A stretch of 64,000 nt of DNA, from NCBI GenBank assembly GCA_026120185.1, contig JANUWF010003368.1:2604001-2668000 (forward strand), read 5' to 3'. The notes under the pieces were generated by a model. That model had not been told where the DNA came from, ran no database searches, and was given only the letters and a program-made list of their open reading frames with translations. The translations under genes and the position numbers were made by a program. Below, one piece after another: positions 11,454 to 24,650 of this stretch (the stretch's first letter is position 1; each line of letters starts with the position of its first letter). This DNA is from Voacanga thouarsii. Taxonomy: Eukaryota; Streptophyta; Magnoliopsida; Gentianales; Apocynaceae.

Positions 11454-14400
11454 TGTAACACCCCACAACTTATGCCCCTATTAGGGCTGAGGATGTCACC
11501 TCGTTTATAGGACAAGGGGTTTTTATAACTAGGTCACATAAAATAATTGGAAGGAATAATTCAATTAAACTTATTACAACCTAAGCAATACATGAACAAG
11601 TTCAAAAAATGCTGCTAAAGTCTCTCAAATGAAATCCATTGGAAAAATAACGACAAGTCTTCAAAACATAAGTAACTCTCTAGTTAATAACCTTCATAGC
11701 AGGATCGACTTAAAAACATGGTATAAAAGGTGGTGAGATATAAATCTCAGTAAGCACGTGTATGCTTCAAGTGTTTTAGGTAAAACAGTTTATGTATGCA
11801 AGTTGAAAAATTTCCATAAAAGATAATGCTAGCAAGCCTAAAATAAATTTCACAAATGAAGAGTGGTGTTTTCCTTTTAAATCATACATGTATACAATAA
11901 ATACAACCACTCAAAAGAGGTAGCCATGGCGCCACACTTTGTGCACCATGACAAAATATCGTTCAGCATGCCACATTTTGTGCATACTAACATAAGATAG
12001 GTGTACGGCCCACCAGATGAGATACTCTTCCATCTTTGCACCCAAACTTACCAGTTGTTCATTTAAAAAATACACAGTCCACTTGACTGATCTTGCTAAC
12101 TTGGGCCGGTATGACCTATAGGACTGACATCCTATTCGGGAAGGACTCATTCCTCAGAGGTGGCCACCTGTTAAGAGACTTACCCTCACTCTTCAAAGAC
12201 TAGTCCTAGTAGTCTACTCTTATTAAGTACTCAACATTGTTTCTTCCACTTCTGGAGAAGAAAGATCACACAATGATTCACTTGAAAATAGCAATTATGG
12301 TTTCCAAAATTTTTGTCAAAGTTGGGTTTTTAGGAAAAGTTTGGCATTTTGTGTAAAATTATTTGTTTAACTTTAAATGGTTTTCTTGACTGAAACGAAA
12401 GGGAAAATTGTCCATAATTGCCTTTACAGTTCAAATACAAGTATACATTGAGTTTGACTTGCCACGATAACTTTGGTCTTCAAACAGTTTCATGCAGGAA
12501 CTTACCTGATCCTTTGCTCTTTTTGAGTTCAAGAGTCTTCTAAGGAAGTTCAGGTCAACCTAACCTTACCTAGGGTAAACACAAGGTATAAGATAATATC
12601 CAGGCCATATTTACCTTAAATAAATAATTTGTAGTTCAACTAGCCATAACAATACCTAACCATGACAGCAATGTCTTAAGCTTTAATTCTAGTTGATAAA
12701 GTATTTTATAAAATAAAATTAGCTTGATAAGTTAAAATAAATGGGTGTTATAAGATAAATAATAAATGATATTTTCATATAATAAATAATGAGTAATATT
12801 GGTAATAAATAAAATTAGTATTAAATAATGGATAATAATAAATCTTAAATAATATTGGTAATAAATTATATTTAAATAGTATTATTATAGATAATAAATT
12901 ATACTTAATTTTAATTAATAATTAATAGATAATAAATAATCAATAAAATTAATAATAAATAAATTATACTTAATTTTTAATTAATAAATAATAAATACTA
13001 AGTAACAAATAAAATTAATAATAAATAAATTTTAATATAAATAATATTTATGAGTGTAGATAAAAGTTTTAGTAAGACTAACTGGTAGTAATAATAATAT
13101 GATTTACAAAGTCATTTGATATTAATTAATTCGAATATTTTATTATTTATATTTAATAAAAAGATTTTATTTATTTAACTAATATAATAATAATATTTTA
13201 AATAATTTTCTATTTCGAACCTACACAATGTTTTTCCAAATTTTGTAGATTAAATTAAATGATAGTACTAATTAAATTAATAATAATAATGATAGTAAGA
13301 ATAATTATAAAATTAATAAAAATAGTTCTTACAATAATTTCTCTATCATTAGAGAAGATCCATGAACATACTCATACATACAAGGATACAATAAATAATA
13401 TGCTAATCTATCCAAGAACATGGACTTGAATTAACATATCCTACCTTGTGGATGATCTTTTACTATGCATAATATTATCTATGGCTTTATTGAAAAATAA
13501 TATCATGAAGGCCTAATCAACAATGGTGGCATAATGTCTAACATGTATCAAAACATTCATAAATCTCTTTAATCACAATGAATATATAGTGATTCTAAAG
13601 CAAAATCCATAAGGCAAAATATTCATTCCAATTCTCGTGTCTTAACTCTATCCCCTTCACCCACATACATATCCTCAACCCCTACTTTATTCAATCAACA
13701 TATCAACATCTAATAGTCTTGATTTTGAGAAGTAAAGAGGATATTAAGAAAGAAATACTTGATTGATGCTCATTTGTTGAAGGATTCGCCTTGCTTAGTG
13801 AAGATCCTTGAGTGCTTTATGGCTTTTTAGTGATCCAAAAATAGTCCATAGTTGGTCATCAACATTTCGGCCAAGAGAGAGGAAGGAATGAGAGTAGATG
13901 AGAAGAATAGAAATTGAATAAAAGAAGAAGAACAAGAAGATTGTTTTTATTTTACCTTTTGGTGTTCTTCAAATCTTCAACAAAAAAGGGTGGTTTGATC
14001 TGTTTGAAAGTTCAAATTTATGTGTTTTGATGTTATAAAGTGTAGCAATGAAGATCATGGGTTGAATATTAATGATTTAGAGTATTTGGGAGTGATTGGA
14101 GGTGTTTAGAGTATGTTCTTGGTGTTTTTGAGAGAGTTTGAGAGGAGATGAATTTCGTGTGCGTTTGTGAGTCTGATGGCCGAATGACTTAGCCTAGGCA
14201 GAGCTTTTGGTTATCCAAGAATGAGAGAGAGAGTTTCATTTTTTTTTTTAAAGTTCAAATTGAGAGAAAAGTGGAGTTGTTTGAGGTATAGGATTGGATA
14301 ATGGTGTTTGCTCTTGGAAGGTTTCTTGTCCTTCAATGGTGTATGGCTGAACTACCTATGTGTTAACCAAATGATGGAGAGTTGTTTCAGACTAAGGATG

Positions 14401-15759
14401 GCTGAAAATAGCTATGGAATGGCAGAGGATTTTTTGGATTTATTAGCTAGCTAAAAGAGTGTTTTAAAAAAACAAAATTTGAAATTTTAATTTGAAGTTT
14501 GAACAGGTTTGGATAGAGTGAAGATAGGAGCTTTTTGAGGTATGATAATGGAGTCCTATTACTCAAGGTTGGTGGAGAAGCCAAGATATTCAATTCATGG
14601 CTGTACAAGGCTCAAAATTTGGTGAAGCTTTCTAAAGAATTTCGGCCTTAGTATGAAAAGGCAAAGCTGGACAAAAATTTCTGGAATTGAAGCTCAAGAA
14701 CACTTTAAATGGAAATGATTTTGGTGCAGAATTTTTGGTCCATTTTGAAACAATTTTTCAGCTAGAATTTAAGGGTGTTTGAAGGCCCATTAATTTTGGT
14801 TTTCCAGCCATCATTTTGAAGAAAAACAAAGAAAGTTCTAGCTGTTCATATGTTCTAATGGATGGCTTCAAGTTCATGTGTAATGTTGATGGTTTGCTGG
14901 AAAAAATTTCTGGTTTGGCATTGTTTGTAAAGCTACAAAAATTCAAGGAATTCCAGCCTTCATCCTCACACAAGATGGTTGGTTTTCTTGCAAAAATTGA
15001 GTCAGAAAGCTTGCTGCAATTTTCGAAAACAGCCTTGAAGGAAATCTGAAAATTTTTCTAGATTTTTTACCAAGACAAGAACAAGAGGAAGATGATGTTT
15101 TTGAAGAAATAGCTATGGTGTTTTGCTTGCAACCTCTACCTATTATCCCTCCTCATTTTCAGCCACTCCTATCCAATAAGAGTTAGGATTTTCAAAATTC
15201 CAAGGTAGAGAATTATCTCAGAATTTCTATGATTAAAAATGAATTAAAGAATCAAGAGTAGTTTAAATTTCAAGATGTTAGGACAAGGCTAGCAAAATTA
15301 ATGGAGACAAGAATTCTTCTAGTATTCTTTTTAGGACAAGACCACATGGTTAAGACATTACCATTGTATCTTCCTTAAGATAATATTCCTATCTTTAAGG
15401 AATGTAAGGAAAACGAAAATTCAAATATAGCTAAGATAAATATGAATAAAACTTAAGTGATGAGATTTGAACTTAAAACCTTAGAGATTAAATCACAAAG
15501 CTCTAACCACTTAACTACGTTAATTTTTGCTCTAATTTTCTCAACTAATATTCTTCTTATCTAAACCTCAAGCCATCTTTCTATTTTGACAGCAAAATTA
15601 CCTTTTACCCTTTCTACTCAACAAGCACAAATAAATCATATAACATATAAACTATAATTCTAAGGCACAAAATCATTCAAAAGATATATTTTATGCATGA
15701 TGACATGATATACATTCTATCTCCCTTACTCTAGGATAGGTTTTAGGTAGGGTTTCACA
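11454..15759. mobile_element. Element B: 4.3-kb LTR-like element without genes (probable solo LTR)
   Basis: It has the same ends as element A (TGTAACACCCCACAAC...GGGTTTCACA) and a perfect 5-bp target duplication CATAA at 11449-11453 and 15760-15764. The empty site can be recognised by comparison with G2 near 40735-40760. Internal blocks follow the order seen in A, with many differences and a very AT-rich centre (12660-13330). No frame matches a transposon protein; the longest open frames (for example 12150-11911 and 14816-15049) have no recognisable motif. A solo LTR fits best, since a complete element would show two LTRs and an interior. Confidence 0.8.
15458..15520 (-). other. tRNA-like box A / box B segment in element B
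   Basis: Minus-strand TAGTTAAGTGG (15517-15507) and AGTTCAAATCT (near 15473-15463) occupy the box A and box B positions seen in element A, with GGTTAGAGC between them. The sequence is more decayed than in A. Its distance to the TGTGAAACCC end is about 242 bases. Confidence 0.5.
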
Positions 15760-15764
15760 CATAA

Positions 15765-16327
15765 TATAAGAGTTAGCCAACAACTTTCCCCACATTCATC
15801 ACATTATCCACGTTCAAACTAGATGAGTAGAATAATACTCAAATACTAATGCATAAACAAGATTAACCCATATTCTCAAGTCTTGACATATCCCATCCAA
15901 TAAACCAATTTATTGATAAAAATCCACCAAATGAATGAAAAAATTCATATCCCAATAAGAAAGATAATTACAACCTTACTACAGCAATGAAAACTGCAAA
16001 AAATTTGAAAAATTTCAAAAAAAAATTGACCTACAAAATATATGGAAAATATCTTCAATGCCTAAACTTGCCCCCCTCCCCCCCTCTCCCTCCTCATGCT
16101 TAAACTGGATATTATCCTCAATGGCCAAAAATTAACACAAGAAAGCATCTCCAAAAGAACCAAAAATAATAAAGGGGTAGTAAGTTAAGCAATACTCCCC
16201 AAGCGTAATGATGCTCCAATACATTTAAAACTTGGAATAGAGAGAAGAGCTTATCCAAGGGGACTTTATTTTGACCTAGAAAAGAAAACACAAATAAAAG
16301 CACAAGAAAAATAATAACAAAATAAAT
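15765..16327 (-). other. G1 3' non-coding block, second part, with an internal polypurine tract
   Basis: This resumes the G1 interior after element B. At 16069-16096 a pyrimidine run (CCCCCCTCCCCCCCTCTCCC core) is a long purine tract on the minus strand. It is followed by a sequence also present after comparable tracts at 41056 (G2) and 47947 (G3'). With B removed, it lies about 1 kb from the terminal tract at 10729. No gene is present. Copia element C interrupts the block at 16328. Confidence 0.7.
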
Positions 16328-17774
16328 GTTGGGGATATGCCCTAGAGTCAATTTGTACTTATACAATTGTCATTATGTTTTATATAATAATATGAGGCTT
16401 TCCTTTCCATGAATAGTGAGTTTTGTTTTGTTGGTCATCAAGTACGTGACTTGATAGTAAAACCCTACAATGAATACAATGACTATTCTAAAACTATCCC
16501 TGATCGATTATTATTATTGGAATAATAATAAATTAAGATTAGTATGTTTGTGACTTGATGGCTATATTTTACTGGCCATAGATATTTGTGATATCGAGTC
16601 AAGACATAAATAAATCTTAGAGAACATTGTATTGGATATGACCCACTGTGAGAGTACTTCATGGAATATGTCATAAGTACTTTCTAGCCATAATAATATT
16701 GAAAGTGCTTCGACCTAAATTCATCATAGTTTCCTACTTGATAAATTCTATATTTTGACATTGTCTAAATTTGTCTTTAACTAGATAATAAATTAAACTA
16801 CTGTTGGATATAGAATAAATTAAGGAGAGGAATATGATTGATTGTGAAGGAATTTGTCCCTCTCAGTTATGGGAGAGATATCCATGGGCCCCTTGATAAG
16901 TTAGACTGTTAAAAATGCATGGCCGTGCTCAAATATATCAATCTAAGATATTGATATCATTTGTTTGAACAGTCTACTATGAAATCAAGAAATAATTGAT
17001 TAAGCTTAATAAGGATGACATGCTCCGTGCCTTATGCTTAATCTGGATATCGTGTGACAAAAGGACTAAATATAAGATTATGGTTTGGTTCAAAGAGATC
17101 ACCAATCTTCATTTAACCTGGATAGTTATAATATTTTGCTAGAAACCGCTTATAACTTGTGGGCCATTTAAATATGATTTAGGCACACTGTCAGTGTTAA
17201 ATGAACCTATAGGGTCACACAATAAGCGAACTTGTTAGGTTATTTTTCTGGTGACCAGGTTCGATGAATCTGGATGATATCCAGATTATAAGAATCTGAC
17301 TCGGTAAATTAATTAGTTAAATTACCGAGATAATGGCAGAATCTTATCATATCAGTTTTAATTTAATTTCAATTCAAATTAGAATATGATAAGATATTAT
17401 TAGGGTTGGACTCTAAGAGGTTCGGGGGGTTTTTTAAGAAAACCCTAGCCGTCTTTTCAATAGTCCAATTTTTCGGTTGAGAATATTCATGCCATTCTCT
17501 ACCAGAAAGGAAAAAAATCCTCTCAAACCCTAGGCGCTAGCACTCCCCGGGTATCGAGTGAGTTCGTGGTGTGTATCCGATAGAGGACGTTCGCATACTG
17601 CAGCGTCTGGTGATTGTTCGGGTTGAACGTACAACAGCGCAACCAGAATCGAAGGATTTTGATTACAGCAACCAGAGGTAATTCTTAAACATTAGATCAT
17701 CTTAATCATTTACTTGGGTCCTCGGGAGGAATTCGTGGATGTTTTCCGCGTTTAGGAGTCCACGAACTCTAACA
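16328..17774 (+). repeat. 5' LTR of copia C
   Basis: It begins TGTTGGGGATATGCCCTAG and ends CACGAACTCTAACA (1447 bp), and aligns over its full length with 23194-24645. The right quarter (17400-17770) is more GC-rich and resembles a transcribed R/U5 region. A minus-strand open frame at 16674-16483 occurs at the same place in both LTRs and has no recognisable motif. Confidence 0.95.
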
Positions 17775-17775
17775 G

Positions 17776-17787
17776 TGGTATCAGAGC
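17776..17787 (+). other. Primer binding site of copia C, initiator tRNA-Met
   Basis: TGGTATCAGAGC follows the LTR end after one base and is an exact plant initiator tRNA-Met primer site. Confidence 0.95.
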
Positions 17788-19173
17788 AACTTGCTAAACG
17801 ATTAGGTTGATTCATCTGTATTAATCGTATTGTTGAATACATGTATAATATGTATATATGAATTTAACTGATATATATCAGCATGTTTGCATGATTATGA
17901 TTTTAGAATACTTAGTATGCAGACTGCCTGAATTAGGTTTAATGTGTGCGTCTTAGTCGCCTGATCAGACCAGATTAGTTGCAGATTGTCTGTAAATTGG
18001 TCTGTTTTAATATGATATAGTATCGTAAGCATGCTATCCGTTGTTCTATATTTGCGAATTGCTTTTATTAATCGGCCATGATAATATGTTATCTGTATAA
18101 ATATGATTAAAAGAACGCATATTGTCTGTAATATGAATTTTCACGACGATAGTTACTAAGGGGTCCGAACGTTAATTTGATTAATTTTCGGAAATCGGAA
18201 GGCAAAATCTCATTCAATGAGAGTAGGAAAAATCGTTTTTCCTTCCGGGGGCGCTGCCCCTGGAGACCTCCGCCAGGGGCGCTGCCCCTTGGAACCCCAA
18301 CTAACTGTTCGTTGTGTGTTATTCGTCAAGGTTTTTTTTTTTTTTTTTGTAGTTGTGGATTATTTTGAATAGTGCATAGCATGGCCCGTTTCATCCCAAT
18401 GTGATTGGCTAGTTACATTATGGTTGTTTTAAGTTGTAATTTTTAAATACGGCCTGCGTGTCGTTATCCATTGTTGTAAAATTGTCTTGCTTTCCTAGAA
18501 TAGGAATTATTTTAATTTTACTATCCAATGTAAAAGAAGACGGCAGCCGACATTTACGACCAAGGAGGAGTATGCTCAAGGCATTAGAGAATGCTTAAGG
18601 AGTTCATATACCTAGATTGACCACCTTGATCTTCACTTTACTCGTGATGATCAACATAGGTTATAGGCCATGCTATGTCACTTTTATTTATGTCATGCAT
18701 GCATATTTGATATGTTTATTTCTTGCTTACTGCAATCCAATCAAATTTTTTTAAAGAAAAAAATTTAAGTGTTAAATGCCTTCCAAAATCAAACACTTGT
18801 TATTACTTGGATCATCATATGGTCATTCCTACCAAAGTAGGATGCTTTTGATTATCTGAGTGAGATAAGATGGAAAATGGTTTTCCATATGTTTGATATG
18901 GTTTGACTTAAATGGGCTATCAAAATGGTTTTAGGCCTAGGGCATTTTATGAGATATTTTTAGTCGGGACATTTGATGTCTATCTCATTTAAAATTAGAG
19001 TTTTATTTAATTATAAGATTAAATCCAAAGCTTACTTATGATTAAAACAAAATATTTTTCCCCACTACGAAACATCAAAATGTTGAAGTTTCAAAAAGTT
19101 TAAATGCTTTTAGTGGGAGTTTTTTGTTAGAGTCTCAAAAATTAATTACTTTGCATATTTTTGTATGTAGATA
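17788..19173 (+). other. Untranslated leader of copia C with a duplicated GC-rich motif
   Basis: This is a 1.4-kb leader without a protein match. Within it, 18241-18296 is sharply GC-rich and contains GGGGCGCTGCCCC twice, about 30 bases apart. Each copy is a near-palindrome able to form a hairpin. An open frame spanning it (18177-18368) reads through the repeat and a poly-T run and is not a credible gene. Such a position suits an RNA dimerisation or packaging signal, which is inference. Confidence 0.65.
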
Positions 19174-20160
19174 CTGGCAACAAACAGTTGGAATAATTCA
19201 TTGCGATCTGTGCTTGAGAAAGACAAGCTTAGTGGGACTAACTTTCTTGATTGGGCACGAAACTTAAGAATTGTTCTTAAGCAAGAAAAAAGGCTCTATG
19301 TTCTTGAAAATCCTATTCCCCCTGCTCCAGCAAATAACGCCTCAAAAGCTGAAAAAGATACTTATAGTAAGCACAAAGATGACTCTAACGATGTTACGTG
19401 CCTCATGCTAGCAACCATGAACTCTGAACTTCAAAAACAGTTTGAAGAAGCAGAGGCATATGACATGATTGTGCATCTCAAGGAAATGTTCCAAGAGCAA
19501 GCACGACAAGAGAGATTTGAAACTCACAAGGCGTTAAATACATGTAAGATGGTTTCTGGCACCTCGGTAAGTGCTCATGTCCTTAAAATGAAGGGCTATC
19601 TAGATCATCTTGATAAGCTTGGTGTTCCTGTTAATCATGACATGGCCACGGATTTGATCTTGGGCTCTTTGCCTACTGAGTATGACCAGTTTGTCATGAA
19701 TTTTAACATGCATAATATGGAGAAATCCATTACTGAATTGCATGGGATGCTAAAACAAGCTGAACTAAACATTAAGAAGAATACTCCTAGTGTTCTAATG
19801 GTTCAAAAGGGGAAAGGCAAAAAGAACAACTAAAAGGGCAAGGTCATGGCTAGTAAGGGTAAGGACAAGGCAAAGTCCAAGTTTAAGCCCAAACCTAAGG
19901 CCAAGACACCAAAGGAGGGAGCTTGCCACCATTGTGGAGAACAAGGACATTGGTTAAGAAATTGTAAGCTCTATTTGGAAGCAAAGAAAAAGAAGGACAG
20001 TGAGACTGCCGCTTCAAGTATTTATGTTATTGAAATTAATTTATCTACTTCTGATTCATGGATACTGGATACCGGTTGTGGATCTCACATTTGTGTAAAT
20101 GTGCAGGGTCTAAAAAGGAGTAGAGCCTTGGCAAAAGGCGAGGTGGACCTACGAGTTGCG
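19174..20160 (+). pseudogene. Copia C gag and start of protease, broken
   Basis: The frame resembles a copia Gag from CTG at 19174 (LATNSWNNSLRSVLEKDK), where the original ATG appears changed to CTG. The UBN2-type Gag core with LSGTNFLDWARNLRIVLKQ follows. A TAA at 19831 interrupts the frame; the same frame then carries a Lys-rich linker and an intact zinc knuckle CHHCGEQGHWLRNC (near 19924-19965). The protease active site WILDTGCGSH is near 20059-20088. Gag would coat the RNA and the protease would cut the polyprotein. A frameshift near 20195 ends the frame. Confidence 0.92.
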
Positions 20161-21225
20161 AATGGAGCAAAAGTTGCTGCGATGAGTCGTAGGAACTTTT
20201 GAATTAATTTTGCCCAGTGGGCTTGTTTTAGAACTGAACAATTGTTTTTATGTACCTGCTATGAGTATGAATATTATTTCAATTTCTTGTTTGGATTTAG
20301 AAGGTTTTGAATTTGTTATTAGGAATAACATTTGCTCCATTAATAAAAACGGCATTTTTTATGGAGATGCTTCATTATCGAATGGGCTTTATATTCTAAA
20401 TCTTCGTGGATCTTTAGACATGTCTATCTATAATATAAATACTAAGAGATTGAAATCCAATGATTTAAATCAGACTTACTTCTGGCATTGTCGTTTGGGC
20501 CATATAAATGAGAAACGTATAACAAAGCTTCATAATGATGGGCTTCTAAAGTCGTTTGATTTAGAATCTTACAAAACATGTGATTCTTGTTTATTAGGCA
20601 AAATGACTAAAGCGCCTTTCAAGAGACAAAATGAAAGGGCAACTGATTTATTGGGCCTAATACATACTGATGTATGTGGACCAATGAATTCACTCGCTAG
20701 AGGAGAATTTCAAGCATTTCATTACATTTACAGATGATTTCAGCAGATATGGCAACCTGTATATGATGAAACACAAATCTGAATCGTTCCAGAAATTCAA
20801 AGAATTTCAAAATGAAGTACAAAATCAACTTGGCAAAAGTATCAAAACACTTCGATCGGATCGAGGTGGTGAATACTTAAGTCACGAGTTTGACAAGCAT
20901 CTTAAAAATTGTGAAATTATTGCCCAATTAACTCCACCAGGAACACCTCAATGGAATGGTGTATCTGAACGGAGAAATCGGACTTTACTAGATATGGTTC
21001 GATCAATGATGAGTCAAACTGATCTTCTAATCTCCTTTTGGGGTTATGCCTTGGAGACTGCTGCATTCATACTAAATCGAGTTCCATCTAAATCGGTTCG
21101 TAAAACGCCATATGAGATATGGATCGGGAGACAACCTAGTTTGTTATTTCGAAGATTTAGGGTTGTGAAGTTTATGTAAAGCGTTTATTATCTGATAAAC
21201 TTGCACCTAAATCGGATAAATGCAT
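20161..21225 (+). pseudogene. Copia C integrase region, broken by frameshifts
   Basis: After the protease comes the pre-integrase zinc-binding segment with WHCRLGHINEKRI and CDSCLLGKMTKAPF (20480-20620). The integrase core then shows HTDVCGP, SDRGGEY and a late block around GTPQWNGVSERRNRTLLD. These hold the expected first and second Asp and the Glu. Frameshifts lie near 20195, 20715 and 21155. The core catalyses insertion of the DNA copy; here it can only be read across three frames. Confidence 0.92.
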
Positions 21226-23179
21226 ATTTGTGGGGTATCCTAAAGAAACTAAAGGATATCAATTTTATCTCCCAAAAGAAAATAGAGTAATTGTTGCTCG
21301 AAATGGATTCTTTCTTGAAAAGGAATTTATTTCCAAAAGAATCAGTGGGAGTAAAATATATCTTGATGAGATTCAAGGACCACAATTAGTGCCTGAACCT
21401 CATCAAGATGAGATTCAAGAGCCACAATTAGTGCCTGAACCAAATAATGAATCTCGATTAGATGGCTCACAAGTCCAAGATGAGCCTACATCTATAGAAC
21501 AAGGACCTCGAAGATTTGATAGGGTTCATCAACAACCTGAGAGATATGGATTTCTCATCACTGACGATCACAATGTGGAGCTTATGGTTAATGATAAGCC
21601 CACTTCCTATCAAGAAGCCATTAAGAGTTCTGACTTTGGAAAATGGTTAGAGGCTATGAAGTCTGAGATGCAATCCATGTATGATAACCAAGTTTGGACT
21701 TTGGTTAACCCACCTAAAGGTTCAAAAACCATTGGGTGTAAGCGGGTTTTCAAAAAGAAAACAGACATGGAGGGAAATGTGCATACTTACAAAGCACGAC
21801 TGGTAGCAAAAGGTTATAGACAAACTCATGGTATAGACTATGATGAAACCTTTTCACCAGTTGTAATGCTTAAATCTATCAGAATTCTTCTTGCCATAGC
21901 AGCATATTATAACTATGAAATTTGGCAAATGGATGTCAAAACCGCGTTTCTTAATGGAAACTTACTCGAAGATGTGTACATGACACAACTTGAGGGTTTT
22001 GATGATTCTTTGAATTCTAATAAAGTGTGCAAGCTTCAAAGATCCATTTATGGATTGAAGCAAGCATCTCAAAGCTAGAATCTTCGTTTTGATGAAGCAA
22101 TTAAAGAATTTAACTTTATCAAAAATGAAGATGAGCCTTGTATCTATAAGAAAACAAGTGGGAATGCAATAGTCTTTTTGGTACTTTATGTTGATGATAT
22201 CTTACTCATTGGAAACAACATCCCAACTCTACAAAGTGTAAAGACATGGTTGGGAAATTGTTTCTCAATGAAAGACTTAGGTGAAGCTGCCTATATTCTA
22301 GGTATAAAGATCTATAGAGATAGATCTAGAAAGCTAATTGGACTAAGTCAAAGTGCATACGTTGACAAGGTATCGAAAAGGTTCGATATGCAAGACTCTA
22401 AGAGAGGATTCTTGCCAATGTCACATGGCATTAAGCTCAGCAAAACTCAAAGTCCTTCTACGAAGGATGAAGAAGAGCGCATGAACAAAATACCATACGC
22501 TTCCGCTATAGGGTCTATCATGTATGCTATGTTATGTACTCGACCCGATGTATCATATGCATTGAGCATGACAAGCAGGTTTCAGTCAAATCCTGGAGAG
22601 GCACACTGGACTGCTGTCAAGAACATACTAAAGTACTTAAGAAGAACTAAAGATATGTTCTTAGTTTATGGAGGACAAGAAGGCGAGCTAGTTGTAAATG
22701 GTTACACTGATGCTAGTTTTCAGTCCGACATAGATGATTATAGATCGCAATCAGGTTTTCTATTTTGTTTGAATGGAGGTGCTGTAAGCTGGAAAAGTTT
22801 AAAGCAAGACACCGTGGCCGATTCTACTACGTAAGTCGAGTATGTAGTCGCCTCACTGCAGACTAAAGAAGCAGCTTTGATTAAAAAGTTCATTACGTAA
22901 TTAGATGTAGTTCCTAGTATTGTGAACCCAGTGGATCTCTATTGTGACAACAATGGAGCCATTGCACAAGCTAAGGAACCAAGATCACATCAGCGATCCA
23001 AACATATACTTAGACGTTTTCATCTCATTCGAGAAATTGTTGATAGAGAAGATGTCAATGTATGCAAGGTGCCAACTGATGACAATGTTGCAGATCCACT
23101 GACAAAGCCTCTCCCATCGTCTAAACATGATAGTCATACCAGATCAATGGGATTACGGCTTATGCCAAATTGGTCTTAG
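21226..23179 (+). pseudogene. Copia C reverse transcriptase and RNase H, broken by stops
   Basis: This holds the C-terminal integrase tail (FVGYPKETKGYQF), a linker with a short repeat (two copies ending in EPQLVPEP), then RT blocks YKARLVAKGY, QMDVKTAFLNG and the active site LYVDDILLIGN near 22180. CTRPDVSYAL follows. RNase H shows TDASFQSD, LYCDNNGAIA and the terminal VADPLTKPL. In-frame stops lie at 22076 (TAG where copia RT usually has Trp), 22832 and near 22897. RT and RNase H would convert element RNA into double-stranded DNA. It ends just before the polypurine tract. Confidence 0.93.
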
Positions 23180-23180
23180 T

Positions 23181-23193
23181 GCAAGTGGGAGAC
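23181..23193 (+). other. Polypurine tract of copia C
   Basis: GCAAGTGGGAGAC lies directly before the 3' LTR start at 23194. Its purine-rich core is the expected plus-strand primer. Confidence 0.85.
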
Positions 23194-24645
23194 TGTTGGG
23201 GATATGCCCTAGAGTCAATTTGTACTTATACAATTGTTATTATGTTTTATATAATAATATGAGGCTTTCCTTTCCATGAATAGTGAGTTTTGTTTTGTTG
23301 GTCATCAAGTACGTGACTTGATAGTAAAACCCTACAATGAATACAATGACTATTCTAAAACTGTCCCTGATTGATTATTATTATTATTGGAATAATAATA
23401 AATTAAGATTAGTATGTTTGTGACTTGATGGCTATGTTTTACTGGCCATGGATATTTGTGATATCGAGTCAAGACATAAATAAATGTTAGAGAACATTGT
23501 ATTGGACATGACCCACTATGAGAGTACTTCATGGAATATGTCATAAGTACTTTCTAGCCATAATAATATTGAAAGTCCTTCGACCTAAATTCATCATAGT
23601 TTCCTACTTGATAAATTCTATATTTTGACATTGTCTAAAGTTTTCTTTAACCAGATAATAAATTAGACTACTGTTGGATATAGAATAAATCAAGGAGAGG
23701 AATATGATTGATTGTGAAGGAATTTGTCCCTCTCAGTTATGGGAGAGATATCCATGGGCCCCTTGATAAGTTAGACTGTTAAAAATGCATGGTCGTGCTA
23801 AAATATATCAATCTAAGATATTGATATCATTTATTTGAACAGTCTACTATGAAATCAAGAAATAATTGATTAAGCTTAATAAGGATGACATGCTCCGTAC
23901 CTTATGCTTAATCTGGATATCGTGTGACAAAAGGACTAAATATAAGATTATGGTTTAGTTCAAAAGGGTCACCGATCTTCATTTAACCTGGATAGTTATA
24001 ATGTTTTGCTAGAAACCGCTTATAACTTGTGGGCCATTTAAATATGATTTAGGCACACTGTCAGTGTTAAATGAACCTATAGGGTCACACAATAAGCGAA
24101 CTTGTTAGGTTATTTTTTTGGTGACCAGGTTCGATGAATCTGGATGATATCCAGATTATAAGAATCTGACTCGGTAAATTAATTAGTTAAATTACCGAGA
24201 TAATGGCAGAATCTTATCATATCAGATTTAATTTAATTTGAATTCAAATTAGAATATGATAAGATATTATTAGGGTTGGACTCTAAGAGGTTCGGGGGTT
24301 TTTTAAGAAAACCCTACCCGTCTTTTCAATAGTCCAATTTTTCGGTTGAGAACATTCGTGCCATTCTCTACCAGAAAGAAAAAAAAAACCCTCTCAAACC
24401 CTAGGCGCTAGCACTCCTCGGGTATCGAGTGAGTTTGCGGTGTGTATCCGATAGAGGACGTTCGCATACTGCAGCGTCTGGTGATTGTTCGGGTTGAACG
24501 TACAACAGCGCAACCAGAATCGAAGGATTTAGATTACAGCAACCAGAGGTAATTCTTAAACCTTAGATCATCTTAATCGTTTACTTGGGTCCTCGGGAGG
24601 AATTCGTGGATGTTTTTCGCGTTTAGAAGTCCACGAACTCTAACA
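23194..24645 (+). repeat. 3' LTR of copia C
   Basis: It is 1452 bp with the same TGTTGGGG...CTAACA ends as the 5' LTR. Differences are mostly single base changes plus small length changes in T, A and G runs and one extra ATT unit near 23380. Confidence 0.95.
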
Positions 24646-24650
24646 ATAAA

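Larger units (their letters stand above)
16328..24645 (+). mobile_element. Complete but inactivated Ty1/copia element C
   Basis: The element is 8318 bp, with two LTRs that look about 97 percent identical by eye (roughly 40 differences), a 5-bp duplication ATAAA (16323-16327 and 24646-24650), a tRNA-Met primer site and a polypurine tract. Gag, protease, integrase, RT and RNase H follow in copia order on the plus strand, so this is Ty1/copia. A lost start codon, several premature stops and at least three frameshifts prevent expression. It is the youngest dated insertion here and lies in the interior of G1. Confidence 0.95.
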
